Source: Komagataeibacter melaceti
GTDB lineage: Bacteria > Pseudomonadota > Alphaproteobacteria > Acetobacterales > Acetobacteraceae
Direction: 5' to 3'
Length of the DNA: 56,038 bases
Assembly: GCF_003403295.1 (NCBI RefSeq)
Contig: NZ_QUWV01000131.1
Location: forward strand, 1 to 56,038
In this document: positions 1 to 9,087 of the stretch, piece by piece
How the letters are laid out: every line of letters starts with the position of its first letter
Numbering within the stretch: position 1 is the stretch's first letter
The notes under the pieces: model-generated
What the model was told of the DNA's origin: nothing
What the model saw: only the letters and a program-made list of their open reading frames with translations
Databases searched by the model: none
Position numbers and translations under genes: made by a program

Positions 1-58
1 ATATAATGTTGGTCCTGTCCCGCCGCGTAATCCGCTCCCCTGCCCCAGGACCCCATAC

Positions 59-1234
59 ATGCCCCACTGCCCTGCCGCCCCCCAGCCAACACGGCGCATG
101 GTCATGGCTTCAGGCATGGGCCTGATCGTATCCGCCTGCGCGCCACGTGCGGGCCGGAGCACTCCGGTGGATATGCGCGATGTTGACGACAGGTTGCGCC
201 GGGCGGTCAGCACGCATGAGACACCGGGTGTTGTCTGCGCGGTGGGCCAGCATGGCCGTGTCGTGCATCGTGCGGTCTATGGCCAGCGCGCCATAGACCC
301 GGCGCCGGAGCGCATGACGTGGGACACGGTGTTCGACATGGCATCGCTGACCAAGCCCCTCATTACCGCGCCGTGCATCATGCAGTTGTGGGAAAAAGGG
401 CTGATCGAACTGGATGTACCTGTCAGCACCTATGTGCCGGAATTCGCGGCCAATGGGAAAGCCGGCATCACCATCCGCCACCTGCTGACCCATTACTCCG
501 GCCTGCCCCCCGACCTTGACCTGACGGAGCCATGGCAGGGTCACGATCAGGCCCGCAGCCGCACCATGAACGCCCGCCCCGACCAGCCTGCGGGCCGGAA
601 ATTCATCTATAGTGACATCAATTACCTCGCGCTGGGCTTTGTGCTGGAGAAGCTGACCGGCCAGCCGCTGGAGGTCTATGCCACACAGAATATCCTGCGC
701 CCGATGGGCCTTGGCCATTCTTACTTCCGGCCCGATGCCAGCCTACTGCCCCGGATCGCGCCCACGCAGGCGGATACGGATGGCCACATGCTGCGCGGCA
801 TCGTGCATGACCCGACCGCACGCCGGATGGGCGGGGTGGCGGGCCATGCGGGGCTGTTTTCCAATGCCGATGATATCTGCCGCTACGCGCAGGCCCTGCT
901 GGACCGCCGCGCCGGACGCCCCGGCACCCCGTTCCCGTTGCGACAGGATACGCTCGTCCTCATGACCACGCCCCGGCAACCGGCGGGCAGCACGGAACTG
1001 CGCGGATTGGGGTGGGATATCGCCACCCATTATTCCAGTGCGCGGGGCGATGGGTTTCCGGTTGGCTCCTTCGGGCATACCGGCTTTACCGGCACATCGT
1101 TATGGATTGACCCGCAAAGCGACAGCTATGTGTTGATCCTGACCAACCGGGTCCATCCGGACGGGCGCGGCAATGTTGTGGCGCTGCGCCATGACGTGGC
1201 CACCGCCGCCGCCCGCGCCCTACATGCGGGTTGA
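59..1234 (+). CDS. Serine hydrolase of the beta-lactamase/class C family, probable lipoprotein
   Basis: A 391-residue protein of the PF00144 family (AmpC-type beta-lactamases, DD-peptidases, EstB-type esterases). The nucleophile motif SxxK is visible as S96-LT-K99, a Y-S-D motif follows at Y184, and a C-terminal FGHTGFTG stretch matches the HxG-type third motif. The N-terminus has an arginine pair, a short hydrophobic stretch and a VSAC lipobox near residue 27, so it is probably a lipoprotein facing the periplasm. An AGGA sequence lies about nine bases before the ATG. It converges on a GH20 hexosaminidase gene, which makes a role on cell-wall fragments possible, but family members cleave many esters and amides, so the substrate is open. 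Confidence 0.85.
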   Translation: MPHCPAAPQPTRRMVMASGMGLIVSACAPRAGRSTPVDMRDVDDRLRRAVSTHETPGVVCAVGQHGRVVHRAVYGQRAIDPAPERMTWDTVFDMASLTKPLITAPCIMQLWEKGLIELDVPVSTYVPEFAANGKAGITIRHLLTHYSGLPPDLDLTEPWQGHDQARSRTMNARPDQPAGRKFIYSDINYLALGFVLEKLTGQPLEVYATQNILRPMGLGHSYFRPDASLLPRIAPTQADTDGHMLRGIVHDPTARRMGGVAGHAGLFSNADDICRYAQALLDRRAGRPGTPFPLRQDTLVLMTTPRQPAGSTELRGLGWDIATHYSSARGDGFPVGSFGHTGFTGTSLWIDPQSDSYVLILTNRVHPDGRGNVVALRHDVATAAARALHAG

Positions 1235-1250
1235 GGGTGGCTGGTTGATA

Positions 1251-1283
1251 GAAGCTTTTTGAAAAAAGCTTCACCAAAAACTT
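1251..1283. repeat. Hairpin repeat copy 1 (GAAGCTTTTT element)
   Basis: A perfect inverted repeat with 10-base arms (GAAGCTTTTT, two-base spacer, AAAAAGCTTC) is followed by ACCAAAAACTT. The same 33 bases recur at 55303-55335. This copy lies between two convergent genes, where a bidirectional transcription terminator would be expected. I associate this sequence with acetic acid bacterial intergenic regions, from memory. Confidence 0.8.
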
Positions 1284-1317
1284 TCTGCTGTCAGGAGACA
1301 GTTTGCCGGGCGGATTT

Positions 1318-3486
1318 TCAGTGCGCCATGGGTGGCTGGTCTCCGCCCTGCACCAGTAGCGCGATGGCGGGCGTAATGTCCTGCAGCAGGTCGCCTGCTG
1401 GCTGGGGCTGCTTCCTGACATCCAGCATGGAGCGTGAGGCATCGAACTGCGCCCTTGCCGTGCTGACTGCCGCCTCCGCGCGTTCGCGCCAGCCTGCGGG
1501 GGCCGCGTTCAGGGCATCCAGCCCGGCCTGTGCCAGTTGCGCAAGCTGGGCGGAGGCAGGCAGGACCTCACGCAACGCGGGATCGGTTGCCGCCATCCCC
1601 CGCAGGCGGCTGTCATTGCCACGCCAGGTTTCCAGCCGCGCGCGCAGGCTGGCCACCAGATCGTGCCGACCGGCCAAATAGGCCCGCACGTCACGCTCGA
1701 ACGCAGCCGCCGCGAAACTGTCCGGGCTGGCGATATCGGCCGCATGGTCCAGCGGGCGCGCCTGTAGCGTAGGCGCGACACGGCTGGGGCCGAAAACATG
1801 GTTGTGGGCATAATTGCGCACCGGGCTGGTGACGGACAGCAGGACGGATAACGGGGCCGTATCATCCGGGGCAAGGCGCGCCATCATGCGGTGGGAATCA
1901 GCGCTGGCGCGATTGCCCAGCATCTCCAGCTCCGACTGCACCACGGGCAGACGGCGGGCAAGGCTGGCTTCGTCCCGCACGCTGGCGGGTGACCAGAACC
2001 GCTCCGCCAGCGCGGCACAGCGTGGCCACAGGCGGGTGTCCAGCATCTCCTCCGTCACGATTTCGGTCCATAACGGCGCCTCCGCCCCCATGACATGCGT
2101 GGCCAGTTCCGGTGTCATGCGGGCGGCGGGATCGAGCGTGAAGGGATTGAGCGCGGGCACATTGGCCTGTGCGACCTGATCGGGCGGCAGACCGTTGCCC
2201 TGCGGATCAAGCGGGTCAACGCGGTAATAATCGGCAGCGGGCAGCAGCAGGTCCAGATAATACCCGGCGGACACCACGACCGGGTGCCCGGCAGCCGCAG
2301 CGGCAACCGTGTAGCGTGAGCCACGCCAGGGTTCGATAACGATGCTGGCCGGGACCGGGGCGTCGATCAGTTCATCCCACCCCATCATGGTCCTGCCCTC
2401 ATGCGCCAGCATGGAATATATCCGCCGGGTGAATGCAGCCTGCAGGGCGGCGGCATCCGCATAACCATGCTGTTTCATGAACGCGGCGATATGGGGGTTG
2501 CCCGTCCATTCATCCGGCCGGACCTCATCACCGCCGACATGAAAATAGGCATCGGGGAACAGGCCCGCCATTTCATGATAGAGCCGGGAGAGGAAGACAT
2601 AGGTCTGTGGGTTGGACGGGTCCATGGCGGCCCGGACCACCCGTTTGGGGTCCATGGGCGTCGTGACCGGCTGCGCTGCATACTGCGGATAGGCCTGCAA
2701 CAGGGCGTAGCTGTGGCCCGGTGCATCGAATTCCGGCACGATCCGGATGCCCCGGTCGGCGGCATAGGCCACAAGTTCGTGTATCTGGCGCTGGGTGTAA
2801 TACGCCCCATGGGCCGCGACCTGTTGCAGGCGTGGGTACAGGCGGCTTTCCACACGAAAGCCCTGCCCATCGGACAGATGGAGGTGCAGGACATTCAGTC
2901 GTGTCAGTTCCATCATGTCGAGCTGGCGCTCAAGTGCCGTGACGGACATGAAATGGCGGCTGACATCCACCATCACGCCGCGCCATGCAAAACGCGGGCT
3001 GTCATCAATCACGGCGGCATCCAGAACGGGGCCGCTTTCTTGCCGCTCCACCAGTTGCAACAGGGTGCTCAACCCGCGCAGCACGCCCGCCGGGCCATCC
3101 GCCACCAGCGTTGCGCCTTCCGGGCCGGTCTCGAGGTGATAATGCTCCTTCATGTGGATGGAGAGCATGGCCGGATCGGCATCAAGGCACCGGATGCGCA
3201 GCGTCAGCCCGGCGGGTTGCCCCGGCGTGGCATAACGGGCCGACAGCATGGCCAGCCGCTGCGTAAAACGCGCCACCGCCCGGTCCAGCAGCGCGGATCG
3301 CGTGCCCTGCCATTCAACCTGTACCCCACCCGCCAATGCCAGCGCACCCGGCCGGGGCAGGTAGGAAACCGGCTGCGGCATAAGGGCCGGGGCCGCAAGG
3401 CAGTTACCCGCCACACCCTGCACGCCGCCCATGCACAGCAATACGGCCAGAAACCGCAAACAGCGGGCGGGATTTGCAGCGATCAT
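1318..3486 (-). CDS. Beta-N-acetylhexosaminidase, glycoside hydrolase family 20
   Basis: A 722-residue GH20 enzyme, expected to release terminal N-acetylhexosamine from chitin oligomers, glycans or peptidoglycan fragments by substrate-assisted catalysis. The signature HVGGDE is present, with the catalytic pair D320-E321. An N-terminal GH20b-type domain precedes the TIM barrel, which starts near residue 165 (RGVMVDVSRHF). I start the gene at the ATG at 3486, because this gives a normal signal peptide (hydrophobic core ending near AGNCLAAP). The frame could extend upstream to 3579, but that would overlap the preceding gene. The symporter gene ends only 25 bases upstream, so the two probably form an operon for taking up and cutting amino-sugar oligomers. 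Confidence 0.92.
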   Translation of the reverse strand: MIAANPARCLRFLAVLLCMGGVQGVAGNCLAAPALMPQPVSYLPRPGALALAGGVQVEWQGTRSALLDRAVARFTQRLAMLSARYATPGQPAGLTLRIRCLDADPAMLSIHMKEHYHLETGPEGATLVADGPAGVLRGLSTLLQLVERQESGPVLDAAVIDDSPRFAWRGVMVDVSRHFMSVTALERQLDMMELTRLNVLHLHLSDGQGFRVESRLYPRLQQVAAHGAYYTQRQIHELVAYAADRGIRIVPEFDAPGHSYALLQAYPQYAAQPVTTPMDPKRVVRAAMDPSNPQTYVFLSRLYHEMAGLFPDAYFHVGGDEVRPDEWTGNPHIAAFMKQHGYADAAALQAAFTRRIYSMLAHEGRTMMGWDELIDAPVPASIVIEPWRGSRYTVAAAAAGHPVVVSAGYYLDLLLPAADYYRVDPLDPQGNGLPPDQVAQANVPALNPFTLDPAARMTPELATHVMGAEAPLWTEIVTEEMLDTRLWPRCAALAERFWSPASVRDEASLARRLPVVQSELEMLGNRASADSHRMMARLAPDDTAPLSVLLSVTSPVRNYAHNHVFGPSRVAPTLQARPLDHAADIASPDSFAAAAFERDVRAYLAGRHDLVASLRARLETWRGNDSRLRGMAATDPALREVLPASAQLAQLAQAGLDALNAAPAGWRERAEAAVSTARAQFDASRSMLDVRKQPQPAGDLLQDITPAIALLVQGGDQPPMAH

Positions 3487-3511
3487 GATTCCCCCAGTGT
3501 CAGGCGCACCC

Positions 3512-4804
3512 TCATGCCCCTTCTTCCAGCCCCACCGTCCCACGCCGCAGGGCAAGTGCGTAAAGCAGCACAGCGGCATAGGACAGCATCATAAGCCCCA
3601 TGAAGGCGGCTTTCACCCCAACGCAGGGAATCAGGGCCGCGAAAACCTGCGGCATCACCCCGCCCCCGGCAAACGCCATGACCAGAACGGCGGTGGCCTG
3701 CGCCTGCCACCGGCCCGCCAGCCGCAGCACAAGCGGGAACAGGATGGGCATCATCATGGCATTGGCCAGACCAAACAGCGCAACGCACAGGACCGACCCC
3801 ATGCCCTGTGTCAGCGCCGCCGCAAGGCACAGCCCCATGCCAAGGAAGGCCGATAGCGCCAGATAGCCCATCTGGCTGAACACCACGGGCACCACGACCG
3901 TGCCGATCACGTAACCACACAGCATGGCCGCGAGCGTAAGCGCGGTAAGGAACCTGACCTGCCCCAGCGACAGGCCAAGATGACCCGCATAAAGCCCGAT
4001 GCCATCGCCCGCCATGACCTCGGCCCCCACATACACGAACACCACCCCCACCCCGGCCCATGCCCGTGCGCCCATATGCACGGGCAGCAGGGCAGTACCG
4101 GACGATCGCGCGGCAGGCGCAGCAGACAGGCGCAGATCCGGCAACCCGGCACGGCGCAGCCCGACCGCCACAAGCAGCAGGATCAGGGCCATGATGCGGT
4201 AAGGCCCCACAACCGCATGGGCAAAGGCCGCCAGAACGGGGGCGCGCGCCTGCGGGCTTCCCGCCATGGCCAGACGGCTGGCGACGCCCCCGATATCGCG
4301 CATGACCCATATTGAAAATACAACAGGTGCGATAATACCGGATACCTTATTGGCAATGCCCATGATCGCGATACGCCGCGCGGCATGCTGCGCCGCCCCC
4401 AGCAGGGTCACATACGGGTTGACCGTAACCTGTAGCAGCGTCAGCCCGCCCCCCAGCACGGACAGGCCCGCCAGCGCGCCGGGATACCACCGCCTGCCCA
4501 CACATTCCCCAAAGCCCAGCGTTCCCCCCGCCATGATGACAAGGGCCGCCACAATCCCGTGCAGCAGGCCCGTGCGCCGCGCCAGCGCCATTGCCGGAAG
4601 CGCGCAGAAAAAATAGGACAGGTAAAAACACAGCGGCACCAGAAATGCGCCCACCGGCCCAAGGCCGAAGGCAACCTGCACGAAGGTTATCAACGGGCCG
4701 TTCAGCCATGTCACGAACCCGATGATAAAGAACAGGCCAGCCATGACCGCCAGCGGCCGCATGCCATGCCCCCCGCAGGGTGGTTCCTGATAATGTCCGG
4801 CCAA
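3512..4804 (-). CDS. MFS sugar:H+ symporter, FHS family (FucP/GluP/NagP type)
   Basis: A 430-residue integral membrane protein with about twelve hydrophobic segments. The opening stretch (FFIIGFVTWLNGPLI) and the FYLSYFFCALPAMALARR segment are typical of the fucose/glucose-galactose/N-acetylglucosamine symporter family. The downstream hexosaminidase gene, 25 bases away, suggests that the substrate is N-acetylglucosamine or a related sugar, as for NagP transporters. That substrate is inferred from context. The start could also be at internal methionines such as MRPLAVM, because the first 14 residues are not family-typical. A GntR/MocR-type regulator gene is divergent, 158 bases away. Confidence 0.85.
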   Translation of the reverse strand: MAGHYQEPPCGGHGMRPLAVMAGLFFIIGFVTWLNGPLITFVQVAFGLGPVGAFLVPLCFYLSYFFCALPAMALARRTGLLHGIVAALVIMAGGTLGFGECVGRRWYPGALAGLSVLGGGLTLLQVTVNPYVTLLGAAQHAARRIAIMGIANKVSGIIAPVVFSIWVMRDIGGVASRLAMAGSPQARAPVLAAFAHAVVGPYRIMALILLLVAVGLRRAGLPDLRLSAAPAARSSGTALLPVHMGARAWAGVGVVFVYVGAEVMAGDGIGLYAGHLGLSLGQVRFLTALTLAAMLCGYVIGTVVVPVVFSQMGYLALSAFLGMGLCLAAALTQGMGSVLCVALFGLANAMMMPILFPLVLRLAGRWQAQATAVLVMAFAGGGVMPQVFAALIPCVGVKAAFMGLMMLSYAAVLLYALALRRGTVGLEEGA

Positions 4805-4962
4805 ATCCTGCCCCCCACGGCCACGGCGCGCGACCGGCGCGCCCTTATGCCGGAAGCGTAACAGAAACAGGTGCGGCCGACAGCCTCCCGCCCCATATTC
4901 CGTGCGGGTGCATCACCTGCTATGGCTGGCAGTCCTTTGTAACCGGACAGGCTTTAGGGGTC

Positions 4963-6324
4963 ATGCGCCTGCGCTCACCATGGCACGCCCATCTTCCGGC
5001 GGGTGATACCTCCCCCGCCGAGCGTCTGGCCGATGCGCTGGCGGGCGACATACTGGCTGAAAAACTGGATGCGGGCGACCGCCTGCCCGCGCACCGGGAT
5101 CTGGCGTGGCAACTGGGCATAGGAGTTGGCAGCGTCACCCGCGCCTATGCCATGCTTGAACGGCGCGGGCTGGTGCGCAGCGTGCGCGGGCGGGGTACCT
5201 TTGTCGCCTCGCGCCCCGGTGGGTCGGGGCGGATGCTGGACCTGTCCGCCAACATGCCGCCGCCCATGTTCAGTGACCGCGCACTGGCGCGCACGCTTTC
5301 ACGTCTGGCCCGCACGGTCGATCCGGCGCTGTTCAACGTGTACCCGCCTGTGGCCGGACATATCGAACACCGCCGCATCATGAGCCACTGGCTGGCGGAA
5401 CTGGGCGTGGACCTGCCGCCCGAGCGCCTGCTGCTGGCCAGCGGCGCGCAGCAGGCGCTGGGTGTGGCGCTGGCGGCGGCGCGCCCGGCCGCATCCGCCA
5501 TTGTGACCGAGGAACTGACCTATCCCGGCATGCTGACCCTGATCCGCCAGGCGGGCATCGGGGCGCACGGGGTGGGCATGGACCGACATGGCATGCGGCC
5601 CGACAGCCTTGAGCGCGCCCTGCACGGGCAGGCTCCGGGACGGTGCATCGTTTATGTGACGCCCACCATGCACAATCCCACCACGGCTACCATGGACCAC
5701 GCGCGCAGGCAGGACATTGCCCGACTGTGCCGCGACCATGATGCCCTGATCATTGAAGATGACGTGTATGACTGCGCCCGTGATGACAGCCTGCCGCCAC
5801 TGGTCACGCTGGCGCCGGAACGGACATTCTATGTCAGCAGCCTGTCCAAGACCCTCAGCCCCGGCCTGCGCATCGGCACACTTGTCCCGCCCGCTGCGTT
5901 CATGGAGGCAGCGCAGGGGGCGCTGCTGAATTCATCACTCATGATCGCCCCGCTGTCTTACGCCATGATGGCGCAATGGATGCAGGACGGCACGGCGGCT
6001 TCGGTGCGCCGGGCATTGCGGGGGGAAGCAAAGCGACGGCGCGAACTGGCCCTGCGCATGATGGGCCCCTACCTCACCCCGCCATCCTATGACGCCTTTC
6101 ACGCATGGATGCCGCTGGGGATGGAACAGGCCGTGCGGTTCGCGGCGCTGGCAAAGGCGCATGACGTAATGGTGACACCGTACCAGCCCTTCATGGTGGA
6201 ACCGGGGCGGGCCATGCAGGCGGGCATACGCCTGAGCCTTGGGCCCGCGACCCTGCCCGACCTGACCGAAGCCCTGCGCCGCCTGCGGCGGTTATGTGGA
6301 GAGAGGGCAAATAGTGTCACGTGA
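4963..6324 (+). CDS. MocR-type transcriptional regulator (GntR wHTH fused to PLP aminotransferase fold)
   Basis: A 453-residue protein with a GntR-type winged helix (about residues 15-85) joined to a fold-type I aminotransferase domain. The lysine expected to bind PLP is K296 in the motif SSLSKTLSPGLRIG. I choose the ATG at 4963 because it has AGGGG just upstream and puts the HTH at the N-terminus. The frame is open back to 4780. MocR proteins usually control a neighbouring gene set and sense an amino acid-like or PLP-related ligand. The likely target is the operon starting 75 bases downstream. A perfect 16-base palindrome overlaps this gene's stop codon. Confidence 0.88.
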   Translation: MRLRSPWHAHLPAGDTSPAERLADALAGDILAEKLDAGDRLPAHRDLAWQLGIGVGSVTRAYAMLERRGLVRSVRGRGTFVASRPGGSGRMLDLSANMPPPMFSDRALARTLSRLARTVDPALFNVYPPVAGHIEHRRIMSHWLAELGVDLPPERLLLASGAQQALGVALAAARPAASAIVTEELTYPGMLTLIRQAGIGAHGVGMDRHGMRPDSLERALHGQAPGRCIVYVTPTMHNPTTATMDHARRQDIARLCRDHDALIIEDDVYDCARDDSLPPLVTLAPERTFYVSSLSKTLSPGLRIGTLVPPAAFMEAAQGALLNSSLMIAPLSYAMMAQWMQDGTAASVRRALRGEAKRRRELALRMMGPYLTPPSYDAFHAWMPLGMEQAVRFAALAKAHDVMVTPYQPFMVEPGRAMQAGIRLSLGPATLPDLTEALRRLRRLCGERANSVT

Positions 6325-6352
6325 CACTTTCTTCGTGGATGAAAAGTGTCAC
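6313..6352. promoter_or_regulatory. Candidate operator: AGTGTCAC palindrome plus extra half-site
   Basis: A perfect 16-base palindrome AGTGTCACGTGACACT (6313-6328) covers the stop codon of the MocR gene. A further identical half-site AGTGTCAC lies at 6345-6352, exactly 32 bases (about three helical turns) from the first. The site sits 48-87 bases before the start of the downstream operon. This spaced arrangement suits a MocR dimer. The assignment to that regulator is inferred. Confidence 0.55.
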
Positions 6353-6399
6353 CCGGCCTTATGCTGCCCGACAGGATATCAGGTCAGGCAGGAGCCTTC

Positions 6400-6696
6400 A
6401 TGTCAGAACAGCCCATTACGGTCATCGCAACCCTGCGCATCCACCCCGCGCAGGAAAAAGCGGCACTTGACGCCATCCGGCATTGCGTTGCGCAATCCCG
6501 GCAGGAAAAGGCCAACCTGTCCTACCAGTGCCACCGCGACATCACGGACCCGGATGTTTTCGTATTCGTGGAACGCTGGACCAGCCCCGAAGCCCTGAAG
6601 GAACACGAAACCACGCCGCATTTCCGTGCGATGGCGGAGGTGTTCCGGACCGCGCTGGCCGAGCCGCTGCATGTGCGCATCACACGTGAAATCTGA
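6400..6696 (+). CDS. Antibiotic biosynthesis monooxygenase (ABM) domain protein, YgiN-like
   Basis: A 98-residue protein of the dimeric alpha-beta ABM family, which includes quinol monooxygenase YgiN and cofactor-free oxygenases. Family features are the opening ITVIATLRIHPAQ strand, the central SYQCHRDITDPDVFVFVERW segment and a final EPLHVRITREI strand. The ATG at 6400 is preceded by AGGAGC, a good ribosome site. It is the first gene of a four-gene operon with an MFS transporter, a Tm-1-like protein and a PEP-hydrolase-like protein. Its likely role is oxidation or binding of a small aromatic or reactive compound. The substrate cannot be read from the sequence. Confidence 0.85.
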   Translation: MSEQPITVIATLRIHPAQEKAALDAIRHCVAQSRQEKANLSYQCHRDITDPDVFVFVERWTSPEALKEHETTPHFRAMAEVFRTALAEPLHVRITREI

Positions 6697-7858
6697 CCCC
6701 GCGCCACTGCGGCTGCTGGCCCGCCTCGCCATTGCGCTGTTCCTGTCCTACATGGCGGTGGCGCTGCCGCTGGCGGCCATACCGGTCTCCATCCTGCACT
6801 GGCCCGGCTATGGCAACGGGCTGGCCGGACTGGCGGTCGGGATCGCGTTTTTTTCCACCATCCTCAGTCGCAACCACTCCGGCGCCTTTGCCGATACGAA
6901 GGGCGGCCGCCCGTGCATGCGCGCGGGGCTTGCCATCTATGTCGCGGCCAGCCTGATCTGCGCACTGTCCGGGCTGACCACACTGCCGGGGGCCACGCGC
7001 TACCTGATCCTGCTGGCGGGCAGGCTGCTGCTGGGCGTGGGGGAAAGCCTGACAATCGTGGGCATGCTTGGCTGGGGGATCGGTCTTGTGGGCCAGCAGC
7101 GTGCGGGGCGGGTCCTGGCCTGGACGGGGGCGGCCATGTACGGCGCGTTTGCGGTGGGTGGGCCGATCGGGCTGGCCATTTACGAACGGGCGGGCATGGG
7201 CGCGCTCATGCTGGTCTCGGCCCTGCTGCCCCTGATCGGGCTGGCGCTGGTCCACGGCATCCCGGCCACCCCCACGCATGCGGGCGGCAGGGCGCCCTTC
7301 TGGCATATCCTTGGTACCATCCGCTGGCAGGGCATTGCCGTGGCGTTGCAGGGGGTCGGGTTCGCGGCACTCGGGGCGTTCCTGCCGCTGCGCTTCATCC
7401 ACGCGCACTGGCCCTATGCCGGGTTGGGACTGACCTGTTTCGGGGTGGCCTTTGTCGCGGGGCGCTTTACCTGCGGGCACCTGCCCGACCGGATTGGCGG
7501 GCTGCGGATGGCGGCGCTGTCGCTCACGATCGAGGCCATGGGGCAGTACCTGCTATGGTGCGCACCCTCCCCGCTCCTCGCCCTTGCCGGGGCGGTGCTG
7601 ACGGGGGCCGGGTGTTCCATGGTCTATCCCTCGCTGGGGGTAGAGGTGGTGCGGATAGTACCACCACACATGCGCGGCACGGCGCTGGGTGGTTTCGCGG
7701 CGTTTCAGGATCTGGCCTACGGCGCGACGGGGCCGCTGGCCGGCCTGCTGGCGGACCGCTACGGCTATGACATCGTGTTCCTGCTGGGCGGGCTGTGCGC
7801 AACGGGCGGGGTCGCCATTGTTCTTGGCCTGCTACAGGCACGGAGGCAGGCAGGATGA
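6671..7858 (+). CDS. MFS transporter, YhhS/YfcJ type
   Basis: A membrane protein of about 395 residues with twelve predicted hydrophobic segments. The loop motif LSRNHSGAFADTKGGR resembles the RPHAGRYAD-type loop 2-3 motif of the YhhS/YfcJ (arabinose-efflux-like) family. The start is uncertain: ATG at 6671 or GTG at 6686. Both overlap the end of the ABM gene, showing translational coupling. The stop codon overlaps the start of the next gene (ATGA). It probably exports or imports the compound handled by this operon. Confidence 0.8.
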   Translation: MCASHVKSDPAPLRLLARLAIALFLSYMAVALPLAAIPVSILHWPGYGNGLAGLAVGIAFFSTILSRNHSGAFADTKGGRPCMRAGLAIYVAASLICALSGLTTLPGATRYLILLAGRLLLGVGESLTIVGMLGWGIGLVGQQRAGRVLAWTGAAMYGAFAVGGPIGLAIYERAGMGALMLVSALLPLIGLALVHGIPATPTHAGGRAPFWHILGTIRWQGIAVALQGVGFAALGAFLPLRFIHAHWPYAGLGLTCFGVAFVAGRFTCGHLPDRIGGLRMAALSLTIEAMGQYLLWCAPSPLLALAGAVLTGAGCSMVYPSLGVEVVRIVPPHMRGTALGGFAAFQDLAYGATGPLAGLLADRYGYDIVFLLGGLCATGGVAIVLGLLQARRQAG

Positions 7859-9087
7859 CCACGGGTCATGTCTATGTGCTGGGCACATGCGATACGAAGC
7901 AGGCGGAGCTTGGCTATATTGCCCGGCTCCTGAATGAAAGCGGCGTCGCCACCCGCATTGTCGATGTCAGCACCCGCGGTGCCCCGGCGCAGGCCGAGAT
8001 AAGTGCGCGCACCGTTGCCGGTTTTCATCCACACGGGGCGCAGGCCGTCTTCTGTGGCGACAGGGGGCGTTCCATCGGGGCCATGGCCGAGGCGCTGCGC
8101 CGCTACCTTGCCACGCGCACGGATATTGCCGGGGTGATCGCCATAGGTGGGTCAGGCGGTACGGCGCTGGTGACCCCCGCATTGCAGGCCCTGCCGCTGG
8201 GCCTGCCCAAGCTGGTTGTCTCCACCGTAGCATCCGGCAATACCGCGCCCTATGTGGGCGGCTCCGATATTGCAATGCTGTATTCCGTTACGGATATGGA
8301 GGGGCTGAACCGCCTCTCCCGCGTGATCCTGTGCAATGCCGCCCATGCCATGGCAGGCATGGTGCGCTCCCCCTGCCCACGGCAGGACGACCCGCGCCCC
8401 GCCATCGGGCTGACCATGTTTGGCGTGACCACGCCGTGTGTCGATCAGGTTGTCCATCACCTATCCGGCCGGTTTGACTGCCTTGTTTTCCATGCCACCG
8501 GTACGGGTGGGCGCGCGATGGAACGGCTGGCGGATGACGGGACGATACGCGGTCTGGTTGACGTTACCCTGACCGAGTTCTGTGATCTGGTGGCAGGCGG
8601 CATATTCCCCTGTGATACCGACCGCCTGGGTGCGCCCATCCGCACGGGGCTGCCCTATGTGGGCAGTTGCGGGGGGCTGGACATGGTCAATTTCGGCGCA
8701 CGCGACACGGTGCCTGAACGCTACCGCCAGCGCAGGCTGGTCGAGCACAACCCGCAGATTACCCTCATGCGCACCAGCGCGGATGAATGTCGTGAAATGG
8801 GCCGCATGATCGGCCAGCAACTGAACCGGTGCGAAGGTGAAGTCCGCTTCCTGTATCCGGAGGGAGGGTTTTCGCTGCTCGACCAGCCGGGTGGCCCCTT
8901 TTACGACCCGGATGCGGATGAGGCCTTTTACACCGCGCTGGACCAGACACTGGAACAGACCGCGCGCCGCCGCCTTATCCGCCTTCCCCATGCCATCAAC
9001 GACCCGGCCTTCGCCGCGGCGCTGGCACATGAATTTTCCTGCATATTCAAGGAGAGCACCGATAATGCCCAGTATCCCCCGGAGTGA
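7855..9087 (+). CDS. Tm-1-like ATP-binding domain protein (UPF0261)
   Basis: A 410-residue member of the UPF0261 family, related to the N-terminal half of the tomato Tm-1 virus-resistance protein. The start ([21 protein letters not shown]) and the [22 protein letters not shown] loop are family-typical, the latter being a likely nucleotide-binding loop. It overlaps the upstream MFS gene by four bases, and the next gene starts 23 bases before this one ends. In many bacteria this protein is paired with a PEP-hydrolase-like TIM barrel, as here, and in some eukaryotes the two are fused. The biochemical function in bacteria is not known to me. Confidence 0.88.
   Translation: MTTGHVYVLGTCDTKQAELGYIARLLNESGVATRIVDVSTRGAPAQAEISARTVAGFHPHGAQAVFCGDRGRSIGAMAEALRRYLATRTDIAGVIAIGGSGGTALVTPALQALPLGLPKLVVSTVASGNTAPYVGGSDIAMLYSVTDMEGLNRLSRVILCNAAHAMAGMVRSPCPRQDDPRPAIGLTMFGVTTPCVDQVVHHLSGRFDCLVFHATGTGGRAMERLADDGTIRGLVDVTLTEFCDLVAGGIFPCDTDRLGAPIRTGLPYVGSCGGLDMVNFGARDTVPERYRQRRLVEHNPQITLMRTSADECREMGRMIGQQLNRCEGEVRFLYPEGGFSLLDQPGGPFYDPDADEAFYTALDQTLEQTARRRLIRLPHAINDPAFAAALAHEFSCIFKESTDNAQYPPE

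Noticed and set aside
2401-3594. Long plus-strand open frame (397 codons) opposite the GH20 gene
   Set aside because: It is the antisense of a clear GH20 enzyme. High GC with third-position bias keeps opposite frames open, and the translation is rich in H, R, G and Q without motifs.
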